Assembly (NCBI RefSeq): GCF_009695605.1
Contig: NZ_VUNQ01000017.1
Span: 1 to 64,000, forward strand
Direction of reading: 5' to 3'
Length of the DNA: 64,000 nt
Source of the DNA: Tissierella pigra
GTDB taxonomy: Bacteria > Bacillota > Clostridia > Tissierellales > Tissierellaceae
A program made the translations under genes and the position numbers. Shown in pieces: positions 8,798-16,259 of this stretch. The notes under the pieces are model-generated. The model was not told the DNA's origin. It worked only from the letters and a program-made list of their open reading frames with translations, and made no database searches. Positions within the stretch are counted from its first letter, which is position 1. Each line of letters begins with the position of its first letter.

Positions 8798-8918
8798 CAT
8801 GAATAATTCTATAGAGAATTCCAGCTAAAAATCCTACAACTTGCAAACTCGCTACGCTCAAACAGTGCAAGTTGCTTAACAGCTTTTCAGCTTACATTCT
8901 CTAAGAATTATAGTCATG
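8798..8918. repeat. 121-bp nested hairpin element
   Basis: Outer imperfect arms lie at 8798-8819 and 8896-8918. Middle arms are AGCTAAAA / TTTTCAGCT. The inner stem is ACTTGCA (8839-8845) / TGCAAGT (8866-8872), enclosing ACTCGCTACGCTCA (8847-8860). The same loop core recurs with other stems at 24907 and 25069. No coding is seen in 8709-8961. It looks like a small palindromic mobile or structural repeat. Confidence 0.6.
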
Positions 8919-8961
8919 CCCTGCAAATGTTCATTTAGTATTTTTATTATATTTATCTTAT

Positions 8962-9993
8962 TTATCCTGAATAGTAACAAAACAATGCTCTGTTTTTTAC
9001 GGAATTTATTCCTACTGATATTGTTTCCTTTGTACCAATTAGTTTACATAGGATATGCTCCACATTTGTATTGGACTTTGTTATCATACCTGCACAGGTA
9101 GCACAGTATACATATATCTTCTCATCATAGGCTTTAAACTTGTCCTGCATATTCTTAGTAAGTTCTTTTTCTTTTATAGATGCACATCCTCCTGCACCAC
9201 AGCACTGAATTTCTCTTATTTCTTGGGTATCTCTTATATATTTTTCTATCATTTTATAGATTTGTCTGCTATCTTTATCTGGACAAGGTAAAAATAATGG
9301 TCCTTCTATTTTATTAGGATTCTCCTTAGAAATTAGACTCTCCATTATGTCCTTATGTTCATATATCATAGATACTTCAATATCCAAATTATTTTTAAAA
9401 TAATAATAACAATTTGGACATAGTAATATAAGCCTTTTAATTCCTAATTCTTTAAATCTATTGTTTAATCTCTCTTTTACAATTTCTTTTTCCTTTGCCA
9501 TATTCAAATCAGCTATAGGTTTACCACAACAATCAAATACAGTTGAAATTCCAAAGTCTTCCTTTAATTTTTTTGAGATAACCTTAGTTGTACTAGGATA
9601 ATATGCTGAAAAATTACATCCTGGAAAAAAGGCAACTGTACTATTTACATCTTTATAATTTTTAAAGATATAGTTTCTTTTTTCTAAGAGTAATGCTCCA
9701 TATCCATTTAAATATAGATTATATCCCTTTTCTATTTTACTTTTCCTTAAATCCAAGGATATTTGCCTACCATCTATATCAACTGGGCAAACTCTTTTAC
9801 ATTCTCCGCAAAGATAACAATTATAGGCGAGATTTGGTAAATTGGCATAATCCTTTAAATTTATATTATATTTTTTTAAAAACAAACAGCAATTTGTACA
9901 TTTGCCACAGTCAATACATTTTTCATAGCTTGATTTCAAATCCTTCACCTTCTCATTTGTATAAATTCGCAATCTTTTTAATATCTTCTCCAT
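8962..9993 (-). CDS. (Fe-S)-binding oxidoreductase-like protein with CCG domains
   Basis: Soluble iron-sulfur protein, up to 343 residues. Two ferredoxin-type 4Fe-4S motifs lie near the N-terminus (CIDCGKCTNCC and CYLCGECKRVCP, about 26-70). Two CCG-type half-motifs follow (FDCCGKP, about 154, and QCCGAGGC, about 265) with CPNC and CATC partners, as in GlpC, HdrB/HdrD and LutA. Such proteins pass electrons or bind an unusual cluster with a thiol substrate. The frame opens at ATG 9993 inside the previous gene; TTG 9939, after GAAGGTGAAGG and just beyond the upstream stop codon, is an attractive alternative start. It is the last gene of the transferase/kinase/TVP38 operon. Specific reaction unknown. 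Confidence 0.8.
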   Translation of the reverse strand: MEKILKRLRIYTNEKVKDLKSSYEKCIDCGKCTNCCLFLKKYNINLKDYANLPNLAYNCYLCGECKRVCPVDIDGRQISLDLRKSKIEKGYNLYLNGYGALLLEKRNYIFKNYKDVNSTVAFFPGCNFSAYYPSTTKVISKKLKEDFGISTVFDCCGKPIADLNMAKEKEIVKERLNNRFKELGIKRLILLCPNCYYYFKNNLDIEVSMIYEHKDIMESLISKENPNKIEGPLFLPCPDKDSRQIYKMIEKYIRDTQEIREIQCCGAGGCASIKEKELTKNMQDKFKAYDEKIYVYCATCAGMITKSNTNVEHILCKLIGTKETISVGINSVKNRALFCYYSG

Positions 9994-10642
9994 TTCTATA
10001 CATGTATTGTAGCCTTTGCATTCTTATCATAGTTTTTAATCTACCATTTTTTATAAAGCGTCTTTCTGAAGTTTCTATTTTTGCTTTTCCTAATGCTATT
10101 TTTTCACCACTATCTTTTATATCCATTGAAAGTTGATAATCTTCCATAATAGGTATGTCTCGAAACTCACCTAATTCATAAAAATAATCTCTAACTATGA
10201 ATATTCCTTGATCTCCAAAAGCTATATTTCTTAATCTAACCCTTAAATTTGACATAAAGCCACATATTTTCATAAGAAAGTTTTTGCTATTAAATTTTAT
10301 TTTAAAACATCCAACCTTATATCCTTGGGAAATTATTTTATGGATTTCATTGAGAAAATCATGGGGAAGCAAACTATCTGCATGTAGAAATAAAAGTATC
10401 TCTCCTTTTGATAATTTTGCTCCATAGTTCATTTGATTAGATCGACCTTTTTTCGGAGAATAGACAAGGCTATATTTTTCTTGGATTATTTTATCTGTGC
10501 CATCATTGCTGCCACCATCTACAAATATAATTTCACAACAATCTTTAAATTGTGCTAAATTATCCATTAATTCATTTATATTAGAAGCTTCATTATATAC
10601 AGGAATTATAATTGAAACCTTATTATCCGATTTAATACTCAT
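9953..10642 (-). CDS. TIGR04283-type family 2 glycosyltransferase
   Basis: GT-A fold glycosyltransferase of 229 residues. Hallmarks are IIIPVYNEASNI (about 12-22), the VDGGSNDGT metal/nucleotide loop (about 40), GRSNQMNYGA (about 65), LLFLHADSLLP with its Asp (about 82-92), and the acceptor-side GDQGIF and IPIMEDYQLS (about 143-170). This pattern matches the 'rSAM/selenodomain-associated transferase 2' family, also annotated as an arsenosugar biosynthesis glycosyltransferase. It overlaps the upstream kinase gene by 11 bp. A TIGR04282-type partner lies two genes upstream, the usual pairing. Donor and acceptor are unknown; no rSAM arsS-like gene is seen here. Confidence 0.85.
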   Translation of the reverse strand: MSIKSDNKVSIIIPVYNEASNINELMDNLAQFKDCCEIIFVDGGSNDGTDKIIQEKYSLVYSPKKGRSNQMNYGAKLSKGEILLFLHADSLLPHDFLNEIHKIISQGYKVGCFKIKFNSKNFLMKICGFMSNLRVRLRNIAFGDQGIFIVRDYFYELGEFRDIPIMEDYQLSMDIKDSGEKIALGKAKIETSERRFIKNGRLKTMIRMQRLQYMYRNGEDIKKIANLYK

Positions 10643-11639
10643 TTAGATATTCCTCTTTTATCATACTTAAAAACTCCTTAGACAAATAAGATTTAATCTT
10701 CTTATATGTGGAGTCATTGGATATAAGCTTATTTGGTTCTTGATATTCTACATAAGCCATTGCACACCATGTTATCCCTCTTAGACAATTCATAGATAGA
10801 TAATTTTTTACAGAGTTCCAAAGTTCCTTTTCATCTTTGTATTGATTAGAGTTTTTACAATATTCTTTTATAAAGAAATCAATCTCTTCTTTAGATAGAA
10901 TAATATCCGTTTTCCAAAATGTGGTTGTAGGTGCTAAAAAATGTCCTAAATCCTGTGCTGGATAGCCATATAATGGTTTTTCCCAGTCCACTATATAGTT
11001 ATTGTCTCCTTCTCCATTTATAAGGAAATTTCCAGAATTTAGCTCTGTATTTATTATAGTTCTATTTCCTATATCTGTAGTTTTTATATTTCTTCCTTTT
11101 TCCAGTAAGTAATCTATACTATCTTTAATTTCCATATCCATATATTCTGATACTCTATATATTTCAAACATTTTCAGACATTCTTCATATATTGCTTCTA
11201 TTGGATTTTCTGGTTTTATCAGATGATTAGTTTTTGAGATGGGATGGTTATGAATATCTGCTAAGGCTTTTGATGCAAGTTTTAAATCTTTTTTATAATC
11301 CAAATGTTTTCCTGAGAGATACTCCATAACTAAAAACCCATAAGGTATTAATTCCTTACTATCATCACAATATATAGGTTTTGGAGTTCTCTTAGTCATA
11401 CTTAATAACTTTAAAGCATTATATTCATATCTAATTTGATTTTCTAATTTCATCTGACTAGCTGTGGCTATTCTCAGAATCAGCTTTTTATTATAAACTT
11501 TTGAATTAAAAATATAGTTAATATTATATTCTCCTTGTCCCAGTAAGATAAATTCTTCTTTCTGTTCTAATCCAAATCTTTCTATGAAGTCTTTATTTCT
11601 TCTTATATTATCTAAATTAATTTTATTCATATTTATCAC
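10632..11639 (-). CDS. APH/choline-kinase-fold phosphotransferase
   Basis: Protein of 335 residues with the aminoglycoside/choline kinase fold. An N-lobe Gly-rich segment (LGQGEYNINYIF, about 33-44), the ATP-binding Lys in KLILRIA and hinge VMEYLSG are followed by the C-lobe. The catalytic loop reads NTELNSGNFL (about 202) where family members usually have HxD...N. The metal-binding segment IVDWEKPLYGYPAQDLGHFL (about 220-240) is intact. The Asp-to-Glu change at the usual catalytic base is odd but may be typical of this subgroup. It is embedded with 11-17-bp overlaps between two transferase genes, so it probably phosphorylates a small alcohol or sugar in the same pathway. Confidence 0.78.
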   Translation of the reverse strand: MINMNKINLDNIRRNKDFIERFGLEQKEEFILLGQGEYNINYIFNSKVYNKKLILRIATASQMKLENQIRYEYNALKLLSMTKRTPKPIYCDDSKELIPYGFLVMEYLSGKHLDYKKDLKLASKALADIHNHPISKTNHLIKPENPIEAIYEECLKMFEIYRVSEYMDMEIKDSIDYLLEKGRNIKTTDIGNRTIINTELNSGNFLINGEGDNNYIVDWEKPLYGYPAQDLGHFLAPTTTFWKTDIILSKEEIDFFIKEYCKNSNQYKDEKELWNSVKNYLSMNCLRGITWCAMAYVEYQEPNKLISNDSTYKKIKSYLSKEFLSMIKEEYLNEY

Positions 11640-12297
11640 ACTTTTCCATTATTTCATTAACTAATTTCCTTGTATTTTCACAGGAAATACTCTTATCTTT
11701 ATTTAATATTTCATAAAGTTTTAAAAAATCATTTTTGTCATCTATATCTAATTGAATATTTCCTTCCCCAAAGGATTTCTGTAAGTTTGTGATTTTATCT
11801 ATGGTTTCCCTAAATACTGAGCTTGTACTATATCTTATATTGAATATATCCTTATTTTCATCCTTCATACCAATTAAATAATATCCTCCGTCATAGGTTG
11901 GAGAAATGACTATATCCTTAGTTTCTAGAATCTTAAAAGCTATTTCTATATCATTCTTATTTATTAAAGGAAGATCACTTCCTATAAGCACTGCATTATT
12001 ATACCTTTTTAAAGAAAAAGATATAGCATTATACATCTTTTCTCCTAAATCTTTTCCTCTTTGTTTTAAGAAACATATATCTTCACCTATTATATCCCTT
12101 AAAACCTTTAGCTCACCATGATCTGAATAACTTATGATTATTTCTATTCCCATATCCTTTATATTGTTATAAATATCTTTTATAAATGCTGTCTGAAGCT
12201 TTACACATAAATCTTTATTTAAAAAAGATTCCAGTCTTGTTTTTGTCTTGCCTAATGTAGGTATTCTTGTAAAAAAAATAATTACTTTATTCTTCAT
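11623..12297 (-). CDS. TIGR04282-type transferase (CofC-like nucleotidyltransferase fold)
   Basis: Protein of 224 residues in the DUF2064/TIGR04282 family ('rSAM/selenodomain-associated transferase 1'). Key elements are TRIPTLGKTKTRL (about 10-22, the nucleotide-binding loop), QRGKDLGEKMYNA (about 80), IGSDLPLI (about 104-111) and SPTYDGGYYLIGM (about 132-144). The fold is that of GT-A/CofC-like nucleotidyl and glycosyl transferases. It overlaps both flanking genes, showing tight coupling with the kinase and a TVP38 membrane protein. A kinase next to a nucleotidyltransferase-like protein suggests activation of an alcohol group, but this is inference. Confidence 0.85.
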   Translation of the reverse strand: MKNKVIIFFTRIPTLGKTKTRLESFLNKDLCVKLQTAFIKDIYNNIKDMGIEIIISYSDHGELKVLRDIIGEDICFLKQRGKDLGEKMYNAISFSLKRYNNAVLIGSDLPLINKNDIEIAFKILETKDIVISPTYDGGYYLIGMKDENKDIFNIRYSTSSVFRETIDKITNLQKSFGEGNIQLDIDDKNDFLKLYEILNKDKSISCENTRKLVNEIMEKCDKYE

Positions 12298-12976
12298 CTT
12301 GCTCCTTTATGGTTAATAATTTGTATTTTTTATATAAATATGTTCCCAAAACCATCATTAAAAATATTATTAATAAGGCCATTAAAAACATTTTACTTCT
12401 ATCTTCTGCATTTATAACTCCTTCTGTACCTATACTAAAGATAACAACTCCTGGAATCATAAACAAAAAAGTTCCTATAGTATATTTTACTATAGAAATA
12501 TTTGTTATTCCATAAGCAAAGTTTTGAAGGTTAAATGGAAATATAGGAAGTAGTCTAGTTATCATTAAAATTAACAATTCCTTTTCAGAATCTGTTTGAA
12601 ATATTATATTGTATAGTTTATCATTTTTCTTAACTAACTCCTCTATAGAATCCTTTAATAAATATCTGCTTAGAAGAAATGATAAAACTGCTCCTAAGGT
12701 TGCTCCTATTAAGCAATATAAACTCCCAATCCATGGACCAAATAGTCCACTGGCTATAACAGCAAAGGTAACTCCTGGCAAAGCTAAAACCGAAGATCCT
12801 ATTATGGTAAATACTAAATATAAAGCTATTGAATACACATAATTATTATCTACAAAGTCAGAAACTTCTTTCAAATTCTTAGAATCTATTAAGGAACTCA
12901 ATTGAAATTTTGTATTTAAAAATAATCCTAAAGCTACTATGAGCATAAAAATCAAAACTTTTTTATATTTGTTCAT
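12287..12976 (-). CDS. TVP38/TMEM64 family membrane protein (YdjX/YdjZ-like)
   Basis: Integral membrane protein of 229 residues with the SNARE_assoc/DedA-like domain (VTFAVIASGLFGPWIGSLY and GATLGAVLSFLLSRYL, about 68-105; RLLPIFPFNLQNFAYGIT, about 140-157). These re-entrant motifs characterise TVP38/DedA proteins, several of which move lipids or lipid-linked intermediates. Five or six hydrophobic spans and a basic/acidic C-terminal tail are seen. It overlaps the transferase gene downstream and the second TVP38 gene upstream. Two such proteins together recall E. coli YdjX and YdjZ, which lie beside ynjABCD. Confidence 0.85.
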   Translation of the reverse strand: MNKYKKVLIFMLIVALGLFLNTKFQLSSLIDSKNLKEVSDFVDNNYVYSIALYLVFTIIGSSVLALPGVTFAVIASGLFGPWIGSLYCLIGATLGAVLSFLLSRYLLKDSIEELVKKNDKLYNIIFQTDSEKELLILMITRLLPIFPFNLQNFAYGITNISIVKYTIGTFLFMIPGVVIFSIGTEGVINAEDRSKMFLMALLIIFLMMVLGTYLYKKYKLLTIKEQDEE

Positions 12977-13685
12977 TATCCTTTTTCCTAGCCTTTGGCT
13001 CTCTTGAATTAAATATATTTCTTATTAGTACAATAAATATTGATAATGCAAATAAAATAAGAAGCCCTGTCACTAATAATTGTACTCCACCTGATAGCAT
13101 ACCTCCAACGTAAGAATAAATTATGGTTGCTGGTAATTGTCCTATTCCTGTTGCTATAAAGAAGGGTATAAAAGCCATGGAAGTTAGACCTGCTGCATAG
13201 CTTACAAGATCAAAAGACATAAATGGAAGTAATCTAGCTATTAATATAGAATATTTTCCATACTTTTCAAAGAAATTATCAATGCTTTCTAATCCTGCCT
13301 TACTTGTCAATTTTTCTACTATATCTCTACCTAGTACACGGGATATATAAAAACATAATGCTGCTCCTAACATTGCACTTACCCAAGATAATATAGCCCC
13401 TTGCCACCATCCAAATAAATTTGCATTGGCAAATGTAATTAAAAATGCTGGTAACGGTGCCATTACTGATTGAAATATCATTAATCCCGCTGATACTAAC
13501 ATTGCATAGGTACCATATTCATCAATAAAGTCCCTAACAACTGTAAAGTCTCCTGTTGCAAACATTGCAGATATATTATTTACTAATTGATTTACATTAT
13601 GGTTGAAAAAATATAATAAAACTAATATTAAGATTATACCTACAAGAATTACTTTTGATTTATGTTTCAATAGGTTTTCCTTCAT
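12963..13685 (-). CDS. TVP38/TMEM64 family membrane protein
   Basis: Second SNARE_assoc-domain protein, 240 residues, divergent from its neighbour. The core covers MAPLPAFLITFANANLFG (about 70-90), AMLGAALCFYISRVLGR (about 100-116) and RLLPFMSFDLVSYAAGLTSM (about 150-170). An N-terminal membrane span precedes it, and the end is a charged KARKKDNEQ tail. It is the first gene of the overlapping run that ends with the Fe-S protein. It is separated from the upstream rhodanese gene by a strong palindrome, so the run may have its own promoter or depend on read-through. Confidence 0.83.
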   Translation of the reverse strand: MKENLLKHKSKVILVGIILILVLLYFFNHNVNQLVNNISAMFATGDFTVVRDFIDEYGTYAMLVSAGLMIFQSVMAPLPAFLITFANANLFGWWQGAILSWVSAMLGAALCFYISRVLGRDIVEKLTSKAGLESIDNFFEKYGKYSILIARLLPFMSFDLVSYAAGLTSMAFIPFFIATGIGQLPATIIYSYVGGMLSGGVQLLVTGLLILFALSIFIVLIRNIFNSREPKARKKDNEQI

Positions 13686-13717
13686 TGTTCACCTCAACTA
13701 AAAGTATTTTTTTTGTT

Positions 13718-13761
13718 AAATGGCTATTTATTTAAAAATATTTTTAAATAAATAGCCATTT
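13718..13761. terminator. 44-bp perfect palindrome between rhodanese and TVP38 genes
   Basis: Arms of 22 bp with no spacer, from AAATGGCTATTTATTT at the left to its exact complement at the right, read as a T-rich hairpin on either strand. On the minus strand it follows the rhodanese stop codon and is trailed by a run of A then T. It is likely a terminator or attenuator, allowing lower expression of the downstream operon. Confidence 0.6.
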
Positions 13762-13768
13762 ATATTAA

Positions 13769-14263
13769 TTATTCTAAAAGACCTTTATAATCGTCTCCGC
13801 CTTCTTCCCAGGCTTTCATTCCACCTTCTAATGTATAAATTTGATCTGCTGATATTCCCATTTCCAGCATTAAATCTGTAGCTTTTTGTGCATAGGATTT
13901 TCCTGAGTAACACACTAATGCGTATTTGCTGTCAGAATTTCCAAGTTCATTTCCTGTTGCTTCCTTAAGAGCTACTTTTAAATTTTCTGTTCCTTTAGCA
14001 TCGTCTCCGCCTTTATTAGCAGCATCCACATCTCCTGAAATAGAACCTACTATATGACTTGTATTAAAGTCCTCTACTTTTCTTACATCTAAAATAATGT
14101 ATTCCCCAGCGTCTGATTCTATAGATGTTTTTAAATCTTCTTTTGCAACATACTGCATTGGATTTGCTTCTGCATTTCCCTGCTCTGCTTTTTGTCCACA
14201 AGCTACTAATAATAATGATAAAATTAATAGAACTGACATTAATTTTAATGATTTGTTTTTCAT
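13769..14263 (-). CDS. rhodanese-domain lipoprotein
   Basis: Surface-anchored single-domain rhodanese (sulfurtransferase), 164 residues. The lipobox LVACG has Cys22; ATG 14263 follows GGAGG. The domain runs from ILDVRKVEDFNTSHI (about 60) to LEGGMKAWEEGG near the end. The active-site loop CYSGKSYA (about 128) carries the persulfide Cys. The location outside the cytoplasmic membrane is unusual for sulfur transfer but fits a partner of a substrate-binding lipoprotein. Context: next to two TVP38 genes and opposite a YnjB-like importer; E. coli has the rhodanese ynjE beside ynjABCD. Substrate unknown. Confidence 0.85.
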   Translation of the reverse strand: MKNKSLKLMSVLLILSLLLVACGQKAEQGNAEANPMQYVAKEDLKTSIESDAGEYIILDVRKVEDFNTSHIVGSISGDVDAANKGGDDAKGTENLKVALKEATGNELGNSDSKYALVCYSGKSYAQKATDLMLEMGISADQIYTLEGGMKAWEEGGDDYKGLLE

Positions 14264-14414
14264 AATATCTATACCTCCAAAATATTTTTTATCCATCTTA
14301 CATTGTACAGTAAGGCATACTTAAAAACAAATAGATATTATTTATAAATTTTATTCTCACTATTGATATTTTAAATAGTATTTACTATATTTACATTACT
14401 AATTTTTAGTCTCT

Positions 14415-16259
14415 CTACATTGCCTCTTCATTATAATACTGTGCTTGGGAGTTCCATAGTTCATAGTATTTTCCATCTATATCCTTCAATAAACTTTCAT
14501 GGTTTCCCTTTTGAACTATCCTCCCCTCATGGAATACTGCTATTTCATCACAGAACCTGCAGGATGATAATCTATGGGATATATAAAAGGCTGTCTTGGT
14601 GCCTACTAATTCGTTGAACTTAGAATATATTTCAAATTCTGCTATAGGGTCCAAGGCTGATGTTGGTTCATCTAATATAATAATAGGTGCATTACGATAT
14701 AAGGCCCTAGCCAAAGCTATTTTTTGCGCCTCTCCACCTGAAATCTCCACGCCATCTTCATCAAAATCTTTATATAATGGGGTCTCAACTCCTTTAGACA
14801 AAGTAGCTAATCTTTCCTTTAATCCTGCTTTAATTAATATATCTTCTACCTTGCTAATATTATAATCTACAGATGCAGCCACATTTTGTCCCAAGGAAAA
14901 TGAAAATAACTTAAAATCTTGAAATACTATGGAAAATAAATTCAAATATTCATCATAATCATATTTCTTTATATCTATTCCATTTAAAAGTATTTCTCCT
15001 TCGTCTGGGTCATAGAGCCTACACAACAACTTGATAAAAGTAGTTTTTCCTGAGCCATTCATACCTACTATGGCAAGTCGTTCCCCTATATTTAATTTCA
15101 TAGAAATATTCTTTAGTACATAATTATTCGTCTTTGGATATTTGAAAGATACATTTCTAAATTCTATTTCATATTCATCATCATCTCTTTTTTCTACTGG
15201 CAATGTTCCCTTATATTTCTCTCCCTCTATATTTAAAAAATCCATATATAACTGTAGATATTGATTATTAGCCTTTAATCCTACTATAGCCATTAGCACC
15301 ATACCGCTTCCTGCCATAAATTGATTTATACTTCCTGTATATTTGACTATATTTCCTATGGTAATGGAACCACTCATGGCTTTTAACCCTACAAATATAT
15401 ATACTAAACCGGATAATAATGATGAAATAAATCCGTTGGCTGCACCATATTTAATATTATCAGAAATAATTTCATTTAATATCTGATGGAATCCATTGCA
15501 CATATTTTCAGATTTTTTATTGAGTAAAGGCTGTTGATGATATAACCTTACACTCTTACCCGAGTTATAGTCTGAAATTTGATCATAGTAAAAGAAAAAC
15601 ATTCTATTATAGCTGATCATTCTATTGAAAGAATTAAAAAATTTATTCTGTGAGTTTTCTTTTAGCTTTAGATTGTAAATTGTACATATAACCAATATAG
15701 CTATAAAAATCATATTGAATATTGTAGAATTTATAAATCCAATAGATTCTCCCACATTTGAATTCACTTTGAAAATCTCCATTATCAATATAATACTTGT
15801 GAATAACGTAACTAAACCTGTGATTAATTCATCAAAATAATTAACAAGAGCATATACTCCTCCACCATTCATGCTTTCTCCTTCTGTTATTTTTGTTCTT
15901 AGAATATGGGTTTCTGGGTTTTCCACATGTTGATAATCCATACTTATTATTTTTTCATTTATCCTCATGTCTTGATTTTGCCACATTATTCTAGCCAATA
16001 ATCCCTTTAGATGTCCAAACCCTGTGGATAAAAGATGAATAATAAGATTTAACCCAATTGTAATACCTACAAGGAAAATAAGTCTATCCACATCTTTTGT
16101 TCTTAGTAATTCGTCTATTATTTTTGAGGACATATAGATATTTATAAAAGGCATTATAGATTTAAAAAATGAATTAATAATAGTAACTGGAATCACCCAA
16201 GGCTGTAGTATATGAATTTCTTTTAATCCAAATTTAAGAATCTGTATATCTTTTTTCAT
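14415..16259 (-). CDS. ABC transporter, fused membrane and ATP-binding domains (second of pair)
   Basis: Exporter-fold half-transporter of 614 residues. Six membrane spans lie in the first ~330 residues, then an ATPase domain with Walker A GMNGSGKTT (about 405), signature VEISGGEAQKIALARAL and Walker [14 protein letters not shown]. Start ATG 16259 after GGGGGTG; its first codons overlap the end of the partner gene, so the two form a heterodimer. It is expressed behind a LytTR/GHKL two-component system with a predicted operator upstream of the first ABC gene. Such pairs often export or confer resistance to peptides; no peptide gene is seen. The last 12 codons have a relic copy at 2607-2645. 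Confidence 0.87.
   Translation of the reverse strand: MKKDIQILKFGLKEIHILQPWVIPVTIINSFFKSIMPFINIYMSSKIIDELLRTKDVDRLIFLVGITIGLNLIIHLLSTGFGHLKGLLARIMWQNQDMRINEKIISMDYQHVENPETHILRTKITEGESMNGGGVYALVNYFDELITGLVTLFTSIILIMEIFKVNSNVGESIGFINSTIFNMIFIAILVICTIYNLKLKENSQNKFFNSFNRMISYNRMFFFYYDQISDYNSGKSVRLYHQQPLLNKKSENMCNGFHQILNEIISDNIKYGAANGFISSLLSGLVYIFVGLKAMSGSITIGNIVKYTGSINQFMAGSGMVLMAIVGLKANNQYLQLYMDFLNIEGEKYKGTLPVEKRDDDEYEIEFRNVSFKYPKTNNYVLKNISMKLNIGERLAIVGMNGSGKTTFIKLLCRLYDPDEGEILLNGIDIKKYDYDEYLNLFSIVFQDFKLFSFSLGQNVAASVDYNISKVEDILIKAGLKERLATLSKGVETPLYKDFDEDGVEISGGEAQKIALARALYRNAPIIILDEPTSALDPIAEFEIYSKFNELVGTKTAFYISHRLSSCRFCDEIAVFHEGRIVQKGNHESLLKDIDGKYYELWNSQAQYYNEEAM

Noticed and set aside
9693-10136. 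147-residue plus-strand frame opposite the Fe-S and glycosyltransferase genes
   Set aside because: Both opposing genes have strong motifs; this frame has no recognisable domain or ribosome site.
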